Under the pieces are notes generated by a model. The model was not told the DNA's origin and did no database searches. It saw only the letters and a list, made by a program, of their open reading frames with translations. Shown one piece after another: positions 7,748-14,155 of a stretch of 14,155 nucleotides of DNA. Origin of the DNA: an uncultured Helcococcus sp. (GTDB lineage: Bacteria > Bacillota > Clostridia > Tissierellales > Peptoniphilaceae); the NCBI RefSeq assembly GCF_946998255.1, contig NZ_CAMPYN010000033.1, positions 1-14,155 on the forward strand, read 5' to 3'. Within the stretch, counting starts at the first letter, position 1. Each line of letters starts with the position of its first letter. The position numbers and the translations under genes are program-made.

Positions 7748-8778
7748 TAACTTTCTATTATGAAATTAATAAGTTCTTTTATTTTATCTACGTATCTATT
7801 TTCTTTTATCAAATAACTCCACAAGCTAACATTTGGAAATAAAAATAAGTCTACTATCTTCCTATAAGAATCCCAAACTTCTATTTCTATCTTATCTAAT
7901 TTATAATAGGTAAAGATATAATTCAGTAAGTCTTGTCGGTAGTTGGTCATCTTATCAAAAATTTCTTTAGCAGAAAATTTTTTGAAATCCTCTACTGATA
8001 AATCATACCTTGTTTCATTTAATATATGATTTATATTCACTTCCTTACCCGCCATGTTAAAATCGATTAGTCCTATAAATTTTCCATCTTTTATCAAGAT
8101 ATTTGAAGGATTTAGATCGCCTTGTATAGAGCATTTTCTTAAATTTTTTATCTTGTCTTTTATAAGGTCTCTACAATCTTTGTTTATCTGATCAAGTTTC
8201 GAAACTAAATCTAATTCATCGATATCAAGTAGAGCCTCTCTCAATAAAAGATAATTCTCTTCTTTTTCATCTATATTATCATCCCATTCCGACAAGTCGA
8301 TTATAGACCACATACTATTTCCAGACATAAGGTCTTTATCAGTATATGCGGTCATATATTTCGAAGTTTCCAATAAAACTTGCAACTTTATGTCTTCGCT
8401 ATATTCTTCACTTGCACATATTTTATATGGAGCATATTCCTCTATCCAAGCTATAAAAGCTATATTTTCAAAATCAAATTCGTATAAGTGAGTATGGTAT
8501 TTTGATAACTTGTATCTTGGAGCATATATACCGCTTTTATTATAGTTATCAATAAGCTTGTCAGATTCTATGAAATATTCTTCATTATAGATTTTGCTTG
8601 AAACAATTTTAAGAATCCATTTATCATCTATATTAAATTGAGCCCTAATATCACTTATAGATCGTGATGAATAATGAATTAACTCAATATTCTGATACTG
8701 TATTTGAAAATAAGTGCATATAGCTGATAAAAGCTTACCATTATTTTTTATTTTATCTATTATATTTTTACAATCCAT
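7747..8778 (-). CDS. aminoglycoside phosphotransferase-like (APH/choline kinase fold) protein of unknown substrate
   Basis: The protein has the protein-kinase-like fold of the APH family, whose members phosphorylate small molecules or proteins. Visible motifs are a nucleotide-binding strand with K57 ('WILKIV'), the catalytic loop 'IQGDLNPSNIL' with D221 and N226, and the metal-binding 'LIDFNMAG' with D239. The His that usually begins the loop (HGD) is Gln here (Q219), while Asp and Asn are kept, so activity remains plausible. Nothing points to an antibiotic substrate. I place the start at the ATG at 8778 (343 residues) because AAGGA sits 6 bases upstream; an in-frame TTG two codons earlier abuts that site and is unlikely. 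It follows the FemAB gene by 41 bases on the same strand and is probably co-transcribed with it. Function unknown. Confidence 0.8.
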   Translation of the reverse strand: MDCKNIIDKIKNNGKLLSAICTYFQIQYQNIELIHYSSRSISDIRAQFNIDDKWILKIVSSKIYNEEYFIESDKLIDNYNKSGIYAPRYKLSKYHTHLYEFDFENIAFIAWIEEYAPYKICASEEYSEDIKLQVLLETSKYMTAYTDKDLMSGNSMWSIIDLSEWDDNIDEKEENYLLLREALLDIDELDLVSKLDQINKDCRDLIKDKIKNLRKCSIQGDLNPSNILIKDGKFIGLIDFNMAGKEVNINHILNETRYDLSVEDFKKFSAKEIFDKMTNYRQDLLNYIFTYYKLDKIEIEVWDSYRKIVDLFLFPNVSLWSYLIKENRYVDKIKELINFIIES

Positions 8779-8819
8779 AATCAATCCTTGATGGATAATA
8801 AATTAAAAGTTTAGTAAAG

Positions 8820-9809
8820 TTATTTAGCTAAGAAAATATTATATTTTTCCCTATCAAAAACTACGTCTAATTCTCCAATAAAATTACTATACATGTCTGG
8901 GTAACAGAAACCTTCTTTAAATCTATATAATCCATCTAAAGAATCTAAGGAATATATTCCACCGAAATCAAAGTAATCATATCCATTTTCCCTAGACCAT
9001 TTAATTTCTTCCCATATCATATTGTAGTTTGGCATTTTATTTCTATGTTCATTTGAACTAGCTGCATATAGGTAGTATACCTTATTTCCATAAGGAATGA
9101 GTATTGATGATGATAGGGCTTCTCCTTCATAGTAAGTAGTAAATATTTTACCACCGCTATGGTCTATAAGTCTTTGGAAATAATCTTTTGGCCTGTAAGT
9201 CACACCTTGTCTTTCAGCCATAATCTTTGTAAGCTCATAAAACTTATCTAAGGTCTTCTCATTTGTTTCTAAAACAGTTTCTACACCGCTTTTAAATGAT
9301 TTTCTAAGGTATCTTCTAGTTGATGAAGAAAAACCCTTAAATAATTCATCTTCACTCATACCAGAAATAGGTAAGATCATATTATGTCGTGGTTGGCTAA
9401 ATGAATGCTCATCTTCGCCATAAGTCCTAAAATCGTAGCCTCTTTTTCTATATTCATAGATAGTTTTTTCATTAAAGATAACTTCAGGATCAATCCTTAA
9501 TAAGAATGCATTGTACTTATCCTTTAAAACACTAGCTTCTTTTATTAACTCATCAACTAAATCGTAATCCTTAAAGTCGCAAACTGGACCTCTTGGTGCG
9601 TAAAGGAAGTACCCGCTATCTTTATTTTCGATTCCTAAAACGGTTAAAGCAGCTGCTATTTGATTATTTCTTTCAACATAAACATAATCAACTGACCAAT
9701 TGTTTTTTACCTTTGCCCAATTTGGGTCTTGCATTGGTTTAGCAAACTTTGAATTTCTAACATATTCTTTATATCTATTAAAGTCTTCTTGACTTTCAAC
9801 TAATGGCAT
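8820..9809 (-). CDS. FemAB/FemX-type peptidoglycan branch aminoacyltransferase
   Basis: Proteins of this family take amino acids from aminoacyl-tRNA and add them to the stem peptide of lipid II or its precursor, building the peptidoglycan cross-bridge at the inner face of the membrane. The two GNAT-like domains are recognisable: 'QDPNWAKVKNNW' near the start, 'FLLRIDPEV' at the end of the first, and the C-terminal 'FDFGGIYSLDSLDGLYRFKEGF' region (read as FDFGG then GLYRFKEGF) typical of the family. At 329 residues it lacks the helical arm of staphylococcal FemA and is close in size to Weissella FemX. The start is the ATG at 9809, because AGGAG (9815-9819) lies 5 bases upstream; an upstream in-frame TTG at 9836 has no ribosome binding site and lies close to the likely transcription start. 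The amino acid transferred cannot be told. Confidence 0.87.
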   Translation of the reverse strand: MPLVESQEDFNRYKEYVRNSKFAKPMQDPNWAKVKNNWSVDYVYVERNNQIAAALTVLGIENKDSGYFLYAPRGPVCDFKDYDLVDELIKEASVLKDKYNAFLLRIDPEVIFNEKTIYEYRKRGYDFRTYGEDEHSFSQPRHNMILPISGMSEDELFKGFSSSTRRYLRKSFKSGVETVLETNEKTLDKFYELTKIMAERQGVTYRPKDYFQRLIDHSGGKIFTTYYEGEALSSSILIPYGNKVYYLYAASSNEHRNKMPNYNMIWEEIKWSRENGYDYFDFGGIYSLDSLDGLYRFKEGFCYPDMYSNFIGELDVVFDREKYNIFLAK

Positions 9810-9842
9810 TTCTACTCCTAAATATTTTACTCTCAAATACTT

Positions 9843-9870
9843 ATTATAACAGTTTTCAGTTTAATAACAA
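9843..9870 (-). promoter_or_regulatory. candidate promoter of the FemAB gene
   Basis: On the minus strand TTGTTA (9865-9870) and a perfect TATAAT (9843-9848) are separated by 16 bases and lie just upstream of the FemAB translation start. If used, the FemAB and kinase genes have their own promoter within the lexA-FemAB gap, although read-through from lexA is also possible because no strong terminator is seen there. Confidence 0.5.
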
Positions 9871-9886
9871 AGTTTATTATAGAAAA

Positions 9887-10504
9887 CTAAATGTTCTCTC
9901 TAAATAAGGAGATAACCTTGCCCAGTATCTCCATATACTCAGGGATAATCGGTTCCATAGAAGAGTTTTCAGGAATCAGCATGACCTGTCCATTCTTTTT
10001 ATAAAGTCTCTTTACTGTAGCAGAATCTTCTATAAGTGCTACAACTATTTCTCCATGGTTAGCATAATTTGTTTTTTCTACTAAGATCAAATCATCTTCT
10101 AATATACCAGCTTCAATCATGGAATCCCCTTTTACCTTTAATAAGAAATAGTCCTTATTTTTAGTAATATGTGTAGGCACTGGATAATATGACTCTATAT
10201 TTTCTTCAGCATAGGTTGGACTACCAGCAGCGATATTACCTAGAACAGGTATATCAATAGTCTCTTCCTTACTAGATAAAATCTCATCTTCATATTCATT
10301 ATCTACCAAAAGCTTGATGGCTCTTGATTTTAAATTTGATTTTTCTATATATCCTTCTTTTTCTAACTTGGTTAAATCATTTGAAACAGTAGATGTTGAT
10401 TTTATACCAACGCCATTTTGTATATCTCTTACTGTCGGTGCTAACTGGTTTTTTGCTATAAATTGTTTAATAAAATCTAAAACTTGTTTTTGTCTATCGT
10501 TCAT
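9887..10504 (-). CDS. lexA: SOS repressor LexA
   Basis: LexA represses DNA-damage genes and cuts itself when RecA filaments form. The N-terminal winged helix (about 1-66) includes 'APTVRDIQNGVG' and 'STSTVSNDLTKLEKEGYI'. The C-terminal S24-type protease domain has the self-cleavage bond A93-G94 in 'IAAGSP', the nucleophile S128 in 'KGDSMIEAGI' and the general base K165 in 'SATVKRLYK'. The length of 205 residues is standard. The ATG is preceded by AGGAG at a 6-base distance. A LexA box covers the -35 region of its own promoter, which predicts autorepression. It diverges from a YneA-like gene exactly as in Bacillus, which strengthens both assignments. Confidence 0.98.
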   Translation of the reverse strand: MNDRQKQVLDFIKQFIAKNQLAPTVRDIQNGVGIKSTSTVSNDLTKLEKEGYIEKSNLKSRAIKLLVDNEYEDEILSSKEETIDIPVLGNIAAGSPTYAEENIESYYPVPTHITKNKDYFLLKVKGDSMIEAGILEDDLILVEKTNYANHGEIVVALIEDSATVKRLYKKNGQVMLIPENSSMEPIIPEYMEILGKVISLFRENI

Positions 10505-10527
10505 ATCAGGCTCCTATCTTTATCTAA

Positions 10528-10556
10528 ATTATAGCAAAATACACAAAAGAAAACAA
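10528..10556 (-). promoter_or_regulatory. lexA promoter with extended -10
   Basis: On the minus strand TTGTTT (10551-10556) and TATAAT (10528-10533) are 17 bases apart, and TG precedes the -10 by one base (TGCTATAAT). The -35 hexamer is inside LexA box 1, so LexA bound there should block the promoter. Confidence 0.75.
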
Positions 10557-10562
10557 ATGTTC
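10551..10562. promoter_or_regulatory. LexA box 1 (lexA-proximal)
   Basis: AAACAAATGTTC, one base from the symmetric form GAAC-N4-GTTC used by Firmicute LexA proteins. It covers the -35 element of lexA and fits autoregulation. Confidence 0.85.
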
Positions 10563-10570
10563 TTTTTTTG

Positions 10571-10602
10571 TTGACATAGAACAAATGTTCTGTTAATATA
10601 AG
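10571..10602 (+). promoter_or_regulatory. promoter of the YneA-like gene
   Basis: A perfect -35 TTGACA at 10571-10576 is followed by TAATAT (10594-10599, 17-base spacing) or TATAAG (10597-10602, 20-base spacing) as the -10. LexA box 2 lies wholly between -35 and -10, an ideal place for repression. Confidence 0.75.
10579..10590. promoter_or_regulatory. LexA box 2 (central, perfect)
   Basis: GAACAAATGTTC has perfect GAAC/GTTC half sites. It begins 28 bases after box 1 starts and sits in the spacer of the YneA-like gene's promoter. Confidence 0.92.
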
Positions 10603-10611
10603 TATAGAAAA

Positions 10612-10623
10612 GAACAAATGTTT
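10612..10623. promoter_or_regulatory. LexA box 3 (yneA-proximal)
   Basis: GAACAAATGTTT, one base from the perfect box, begins 33 bases after box 2 starts and lies just before the ribosome binding site of the YneA-like gene, probably at or after the transcription start. Confidence 0.82.
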
Positions 10624-10638
10624 GATTGAGAGGTAGAT

Positions 10639-10932
10639 ATGAGATTTAGAATTAAAGATCAAAGAAAATTCAACAGATTTATAATAATGAGCCTTAGCCT
10701 TATTACTTTATTAGTATTTTTTACATTTAATGTTTTCGGAAATAGTATTGTAGAAGGTAGGTCAGAAAACCAACCTAGCTTAATAGTTAAACAAGGTGAC
10801 AGCCTATGGACAATAGCTGAACAAATCAACTCTAAAAAAGATGTAAGACAAGTAGTTTATGAGATTAAAGAGTTGAATGGATTAACTGGTTCAAATATCC
10901 AACCAGGTAAAAGATTGTATATTCCTAAATAA
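10639..10932 (+). CDS. yneA: SOS-induced cell division suppressor, YneA-like LysM protein
   Basis: A 97-residue protein with a short basic N-terminus, one membrane helix (about 14-34) and an external LysM peptidoglycan-binding domain (about 47-96: 'VKQGDSLWTIAEQ' through 'IQPGKRLYIPK'). This is the plan of Bacillus YneA (about 105 residues), which is made on DNA damage and delays septation until repair is done. Its position opposite lexA behind LexA boxes is the strongest functional evidence; the sequence alone would say only 'LysM membrane protein'. GAGAGG (10628-10633) lies 5 bases before the ATG. In Bacillus, genes for a resolvase-like protein (YneB) and YnzC follow yneA; here a lipid kinase gene follows instead. 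Confidence 0.88.
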   Translation: MRFRIKDQRKFNRFIIMSLSLITLLVFFTFNVFGNSIVEGRSENQPSLIVKQGDSLWTIAEQINSKKDVRQVVYEIKELNGLTGSNIQPGKRLYIPK

Positions 10933-10945
10933 TATTTATTCGATA

Positions 10946-10989
10946 AAGATCCCCCATTTTATGGTAAAATATAATAATTGGGGGATCTT
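10946..10989 (+). promoter_or_regulatory. 11-bp inverted repeat covering the dagK ribosome binding site
   Basis: AAGATCCCCCA (10946-10956) and its exact complement TGGGGGATCTT (10979-10989) enclose 22 bases. The right arm is the G-rich ribosome binding site and ends directly before the ATG at 10990. A transcript entering from yneA would fold this site away. TATAAT at 10970-10975 in the loop could start a shorter transcript without the left arm, but no -35 is seen. ATGTTTTT after the stem means weak termination is also conceivable. Confidence 0.65.
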
Positions 10990-11913
10990 ATGTTTTTAAA
11001 TGAATTTGACCAGATTTGCGTGATAATAAGCACCGCTTCTAAAAACTATGATGATATTGCAAAAAAAATAGATAATAAATTTTCCAATATCCTTGATAAA
11101 AATAAATATAAAATACATCTAACAAAAGATGCTAATTCAGTCACCAATATTGCCCATGACTTCGCAAGTAAAAATCCTGGCCAACTTATCATTACCGTTG
11201 GTGGAGATGGGTCTCTAGGAGAAACTGTTAATGCTATTAGAGGCAAGGATATTATATTCTCCTTTTTACCTAATGGTACAGGAAATGATTTTTCTAGGAC
11301 TGTTTATCCTAAATTATCCTTTGACCAAATATTAGATAAGGTTGAGAGTCTTGAAATTAAGGATATAGACTTGATTAGAGTCAATGACGAGCTATGCTTA
11401 AATGCTTTCTCTTTTGGTTTTGAAAGTCAGGTACTAAAAAAATCTTTAGAATTAAAAGATAAGTTGGGTAAGTTTAAAAAGCTTTCTATCATATTAGCTG
11501 TGGCATTAAATTTGACCAAATTGTCTACCTATAAATATAAGTTAACATGCAAACTAGCAGATGGTACAAGTCATGATTCTATAAATGATAGGTATATCAC
11601 TGCTGTGACAAATGGTAAATTTTATGGGACTGGATTCCAACCAGCACCCTATGCTGAAATAGATGATGGGATTTTAAATTTTAACTCTCTAAAGAAAGAT
11701 AAGTTTGTAAAGCTGCTTGGGTTTTTAGCAAAATATAAGAGCGAAAAGCATATGAAACTTCCTATCAGTGAAAACTTTGAGCTACTAAGCGGTCGTATAG
11801 AATCCTTAGATGGACCAATGATAGGAAATATTGATGGAAATATGAGAGAATTTACAGTAATAGACTTTGAGGTCTTAAATAAAGCACTAAAGCTTGGTAT
11901 CTTTAATGGATAG
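10990..11913 (+). CDS. diacylglycerol kinase family lipid kinase (DagK/YegS type)
   Basis: A soluble lipid kinase of the diacylglycerol/sphingosine kinase fold, 307 residues. Its nucleotide-binding signature is 'VGGDGSLGETVN' (GGDG at 71-74), followed by 'LPNGTGNDFSRT', which belongs to the same active site; the C-terminal half has 'YAEIDDGILNF' as in DgkB/YegS proteins. The likely role is to phosphorylate diacylglycerol to phosphatidic acid, recycling lipid from lipoteichoic acid synthesis, though some relatives use other lipids. The start is the ATG at 10990: GGGGG lies 5 bases before it, whereas the upstream in-frame TTG at 10978 would place that site inside the gene. Its ribosome binding site is one arm of an inverted repeat, and its last codons form part of its own terminator. 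It lies 57 bases after yneA. Confidence 0.86.
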   Translation: MFLNEFDQICVIISTASKNYDDIAKKIDNKFSNILDKNKYKIHLTKDANSVTNIAHDFASKNPGQLIITVGGDGSLGETVNAIRGKDIIFSFLPNGTGNDFSRTVYPKLSFDQILDKVESLEIKDIDLIRVNDELCLNAFSFGFESQVLKKSLELKDKLGKFKKLSIILAVALNLTKLSTYKYKLTCKLADGTSHDSINDRYITAVTNGKFYGTGFQPAPYAEIDDGILNFNSLKKDKFVKLLGFLAKYKSEKHMKLPISENFELLSGRIESLDGPMIGNIDGNMREFTVIDFEVLNKALKLGIFNG

Positions 11914-11929
11914 TTACCAAGCTTTTTTT
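11889..11929 (+). terminator. terminator overlapping the end of dagK
   Basis: AAAGCTTGGTA (11889-11899) pairs with TACCAAGCTTT (11915-11925) over 11 bp around a 15-base loop, followed by a run of seven T (11923-11929). The left arm lies in the last codons of the lipid kinase gene and the loop holds its stop codon. It could also stop the converging ATPase transcript, but the T-run on that side is poor. Confidence 0.88.
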
Positions 11930-11946
11930 CATTATAAAATAGATGG

Positions 11947-14028
11947 TTATTTTTTCCTTATAAATAAAATCCTCAGAGAGTTTAACACTGCTATTAGAGA
12001 CACTCCAACGTCAGCAAAAACTGCTGCCCACATATTGGCACGACCTATTATTCCAAGTATCATTACAATAAATTTAACTCCAAGGGCAAATACGATATTT
12101 TCCATGGCGATTAGTTTTGTCTTCTTAGAAATTCTGTGGAATAGAGAAAGTTTTTTAAGTTCATTTCCCATTAGGGTAACATCTCCCGACTCAATTGCCG
12201 CGTCACTTCCCAGTTCTCCCATTACAATTCCCACGTCTGAAATCCTAAGCACTGGTGCATCGTTTACTCCGTCACCTACAAAGGCAACTCTACCTTCTGC
12301 TCTCTCTTTGATTTCGTTAAAGGACTTAACCTTGTCCTGTGGCAATAGTCCAGCTCTATAATCATCAAGATTTAATTCTTTTGCAACTTCACTTGCTGCA
12401 ACTTTTCTGTCTCCTGTTAGCATAATAATATTTTTTATGCCTTGCCCTTTAAGTTCTTTAATGGTTTCCTTAGCATCTTTCTTTAAGCTGTCTGCAATTT
12501 CAATATGACCTAAAAATTTTCCATTCTTAGCCACATATATCAATGTGCCAGAGCTTTTCACTTCTTCAACTAAAATATTATTTTCTTTTAAAAGCTTGCT
12601 ATTTCCTAAAAGAATTTCTTCTTCATCGAATTCACCACTAAGGCCCTTTCCCGGAATATCCTTAATATTTTTTATATCTAGGTTAACTTCATCTTTGTAA
12701 TAGTCTCTTATGGACTGGGCTATTGGGTGGTTTGAATGTTCCTCCATCTTTTTAACCATAGATAGTAGTTCTTCTTCTGTGCATGACTTTGCTGAAACAT
12801 TTATAACTTTAAACGAACCTTCTGTTAATGTTCCAGTCTTGTCCATTATAATTGTATCAACCTTCGACATGGACTCTACATAGTTTGAGCCCTTAACCAA
12901 AATACCATGTTTGGAGCTTACACCTATTGATGCAAAGTATGCCAGTGGAATTGATATTATCATGGCACATGGACATGAAATTACTAAAAAGGTCAGTGCT
13001 GTGTATATCCACTTTTTAAATTCTTGATTTAAAATAATTGGAGGTAAGATTGCAATTACGATCGCCGCTATAACTACAATTGGTGTGTAGTATCGAGCGA
13101 ACACCGTAATGAAGTTTTCTGTTTCAGACTTCTTGTTGGAAGCATTCTTTACTAAGTCCAGTATTTGACTTACTGTTGAATCCTTGTATTCCTTTTGTAC
13201 CTTTGCCTCTATAACACCTTCATTGTTAATGGATCCAGAAATTATTTCATCTCCAATGGAAACATTTAAAGGAATTGACTCTCCTGTTATTGAAGATGTG
13301 TCAAGGGATGACTCCCCTTTTATCACCACTGAATCCACTGGAACTTTTTCTCCAGGAAGTATTCTTATAATGTCTCCAAGTTTTAAAACTTCAGGCTTTA
13401 CAACTTCAGTCTTTCCATTTACAAGTAAATTGGCAGACTCCGGTTTCATCTTAACCAAGTTTTTAATTGACTTGGTGGAACTGTCAACGGCCTTGTCTTG
13501 TAAATACTCTCCAAGGGTATACAGTAACATTACCATGACTCCCTCTTCCCTTTGCCCAATGGCAATGGCACCTAGGGTTGCAATGGTCATTAAAAAGTTT
13601 TCATCAAAAATCTGTCCCTTAGTAATATTTATAAATGCAGTTTTTAATATTGGAAAACCCACTACAAGATAAGCTATAAGTTCAAGGGCAATGTTAAGAG
13701 TATTATTCTTGCCCTTTATTAAATACGCCACTGCCATAAGTAGCGCAGAAATTGCCATGGTAATTAATTTTTTCTTTGACCCTGGCTCTTCCTCTTCCAC
13801 TTCTTCCATTTCTTCCACAACTCTAAATCCAGTTCCCGGTTCAATTCTATCAACTATTTCCTTACATTCTTTAAGGATCTGTTCATAGTTACCATCTTTC
13901 GTTTCCAAATTCAAAGTGCTATCTATTACATTTACGTTTGCAAGTTTTATATTTGGCAGATTATTTATCTCTCTTTCAATTTTTGCACCACAGTTGGGAC
14001 AATTTAATCCATTTAATTTAACTTTCAT
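11947..14028 (-). CDS. cadA: Zn/Cd/Pb-transporting P1B-type ATPase (CadA/ZntA type)
   Basis: A 693-residue heavy-metal efflux pump in the cytoplasmic membrane. In order: an N-terminal metal-binding domain with CxxC (C10, C13 in 'LNCPNCG'), an acidic-rich linker, membrane helices, the actuator loop with 'ITGESIPL', the transport motif CPC (352-354), the phosphorylation site D396 in 'DKTGTLTEG', 'HSNHPIA' (HP motif of the nucleotide domain), 'GDGVNDAP', and a final helix with 'ADVGVSLIAVLN', whose Asp is typical of the Zn/Cd/Pb group rather than Cu pumps. The ATG at 14028 is chosen because GGAG (14034-14037) lies 5 bases upstream; an in-frame GTG two codons earlier overlaps that site. Only 2 bases separate it from the upstream regulator gene, so the pair is an operon. 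Which metal is preferred in vivo is not readable from sequence. Confidence 0.92.
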   Translation of the reverse strand: MKVKLNGLNCPNCGAKIEREINNLPNIKLANVNVIDSTLNLETKDGNYEQILKECKEIVDRIEPGTGFRVVEEMEEVEEEEPGSKKKLITMAISALLMAVAYLIKGKNNTLNIALELIAYLVVGFPILKTAFINITKGQIFDENFLMTIATLGAIAIGQREEGVMVMLLYTLGEYLQDKAVDSSTKSIKNLVKMKPESANLLVNGKTEVVKPEVLKLGDIIRILPGEKVPVDSVVIKGESSLDTSSITGESIPLNVSIGDEIISGSINNEGVIEAKVQKEYKDSTVSQILDLVKNASNKKSETENFITVFARYYTPIVVIAAIVIAILPPIILNQEFKKWIYTALTFLVISCPCAMIISIPLAYFASIGVSSKHGILVKGSNYVESMSKVDTIIMDKTGTLTEGSFKVINVSAKSCTEEELLSMVKKMEEHSNHPIAQSIRDYYKDEVNLDIKNIKDIPGKGLSGEFDEEEILLGNSKLLKENNILVEEVKSSGTLIYVAKNGKFLGHIEIADSLKKDAKETIKELKGQGIKNIIMLTGDRKVAASEVAKELNLDDYRAGLLPQDKVKSFNEIKERAEGRVAFVGDGVNDAPVLRISDVGIVMGELGSDAAIESGDVTLMGNELKKLSLFHRISKKTKLIAMENIVFALGVKFIVMILGIIGRANMWAAVFADVGVSLIAVLNSLRILFIRKK

Positions 14029-14030
14029 AA

Positions 14031-14155
14031 TCACTCCATAATGTGGTCAAGTCCACTACTTATAATTTCATTTATATGCCCGTCATCTAATGAATAGTAA
14101 ATGACCTTTCCATCTCTTCTGTTTCTAACAAGCCTTGCCTGTTTTAAAAGTCTTA
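14031..14155 (-). CDS. ArsR/SmtB-family metal-sensing repressor, C-terminal part (cut by window end)
   Basis: The last 40 codons of a small winged-helix repressor run in from the right edge of the window. 'LLKQARLVRNRRDGKVIYYSL' (shown as LLKQARLVRNRR then DGKVIYYSL) is the recognition helix end and beta wing of the ArsR family. The C-terminal helix reads D-G-H, ten residues, H-I-M-E, which is the alpha5 metal site DxH-x10-HxxE/H of SmtB/CzrA zinc sensors. The stop TGA at 14031-14033 is two bases before the ATPase start. The protein presumably represses this operon until Zn or a similar metal is bound. The start and promoter lie outside the window. Confidence 0.87.
   Translation of the reverse strand, partial: RLLKQARLVRNRRDGKVIYYSLDDGHINEIISSGLDHIME

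Noticed and set aside
9851..9888. AGTTTTC/GAAAACT hairpin as a lexA terminator
   Set aside because: Only a 7-bp AT-rich stem with a long loop and no T-run after it on the minus strand.
9884..9896. AAAC-TAAAT-GTTC at the 3' end of lexA as a fourth LexA box
   Set aside because: The half sites are 5 bases apart instead of 4, which breaks the symmetry needed for LexA.
13184..13672. 162-codon plus-strand open frame opposite cadA
   Set aside because: A shadow of the strongly supported ATPase gene, with no ribosome binding site or recognisable domain.
11947..14155. Metal resistance pair as recently acquired DNA
   Set aside because: Such operons are often mobile, but short GC counts I made by eye did not separate it clearly from neighbours and no mobile-element ends are visible.

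Overview
The window is a stretch of bacterial chromosome from a low-GC Gram-positive organism. It is AT-rich, most genes are preceded by AGGAGG-like ribosome binding sites, and the order ftsK-pgsA-recA-rny and a divergent lexA/yneA pair are typical of Firmicutes. The protein sequences look like those of anaerobic cocci of the Peptoniphilaceae (Anaerococcus, Peptoniphilus and relatives). That placement is an inference from sequence style, not a database match.

Layout. Positions 1-3591 (+) hold a tight housekeeping operon: the end of the DNA translocase ftsK, phosphatidylglycerophosphate synthase pgsA, recombinase recA and ribonuclease Y rny, closed by a hairpin terminator. Next comes a stand-alone citrulline hydrolase of the CtlX type (3663-4580, +) with its own terminator. 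A gene-poor AT-rich gap of about 600 bases follows, containing one perfect 13-bp inverted repeat. A cytoplasmic YunD-type metallophosphatase/5'-nucleotidase (-) and a Xer-type tyrosine recombinase (+) diverge from a shared 77-base spacer. The recombinase converges on a minus-strand group that reads lexA, FemAB-type transferase, aminoglycoside-phosphotransferase-like kinase. lexA diverges from a small membrane-anchored LysM protein of the YneA type, and three LexA boxes lie between them. A diacylglycerol/lipid kinase follows yneA, with an 11-bp inverted repeat over its ribosome binding site. The right end is a minus-strand metal-resistance pair: a truncated ArsR/SmtB-type sensor and a Zn/Cd-type P-type ATPase.

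How the genes work together. LexA should repress itself and the YneA-like division inhibitor, and RecA filaments trigger LexA self-cleavage, so window-local genes make up the core of an SOS switch. FtsK and a Xer recombinase both act in chromosome segregation. PgsA and the lipid kinase act in phospholipid metabolism, and FemAB in peptidoglycan branching. The ArsR-type protein probably derepresses the ATPase when Zn, Cd or Pb is in excess.

Four starts are best placed downstream of the longest possible reading frame because a good ribosome binding site favours an internal ATG: kinase 8778, FemAB 9809, lipid kinase 10990 and ATPase 14028. I found no clearly novel multi-gene system. The best leads are the dagK hairpin, the three-box SOS spacer, the FemAB/kinase pair and the unexplained palindrome in the 4.7 kb gap.
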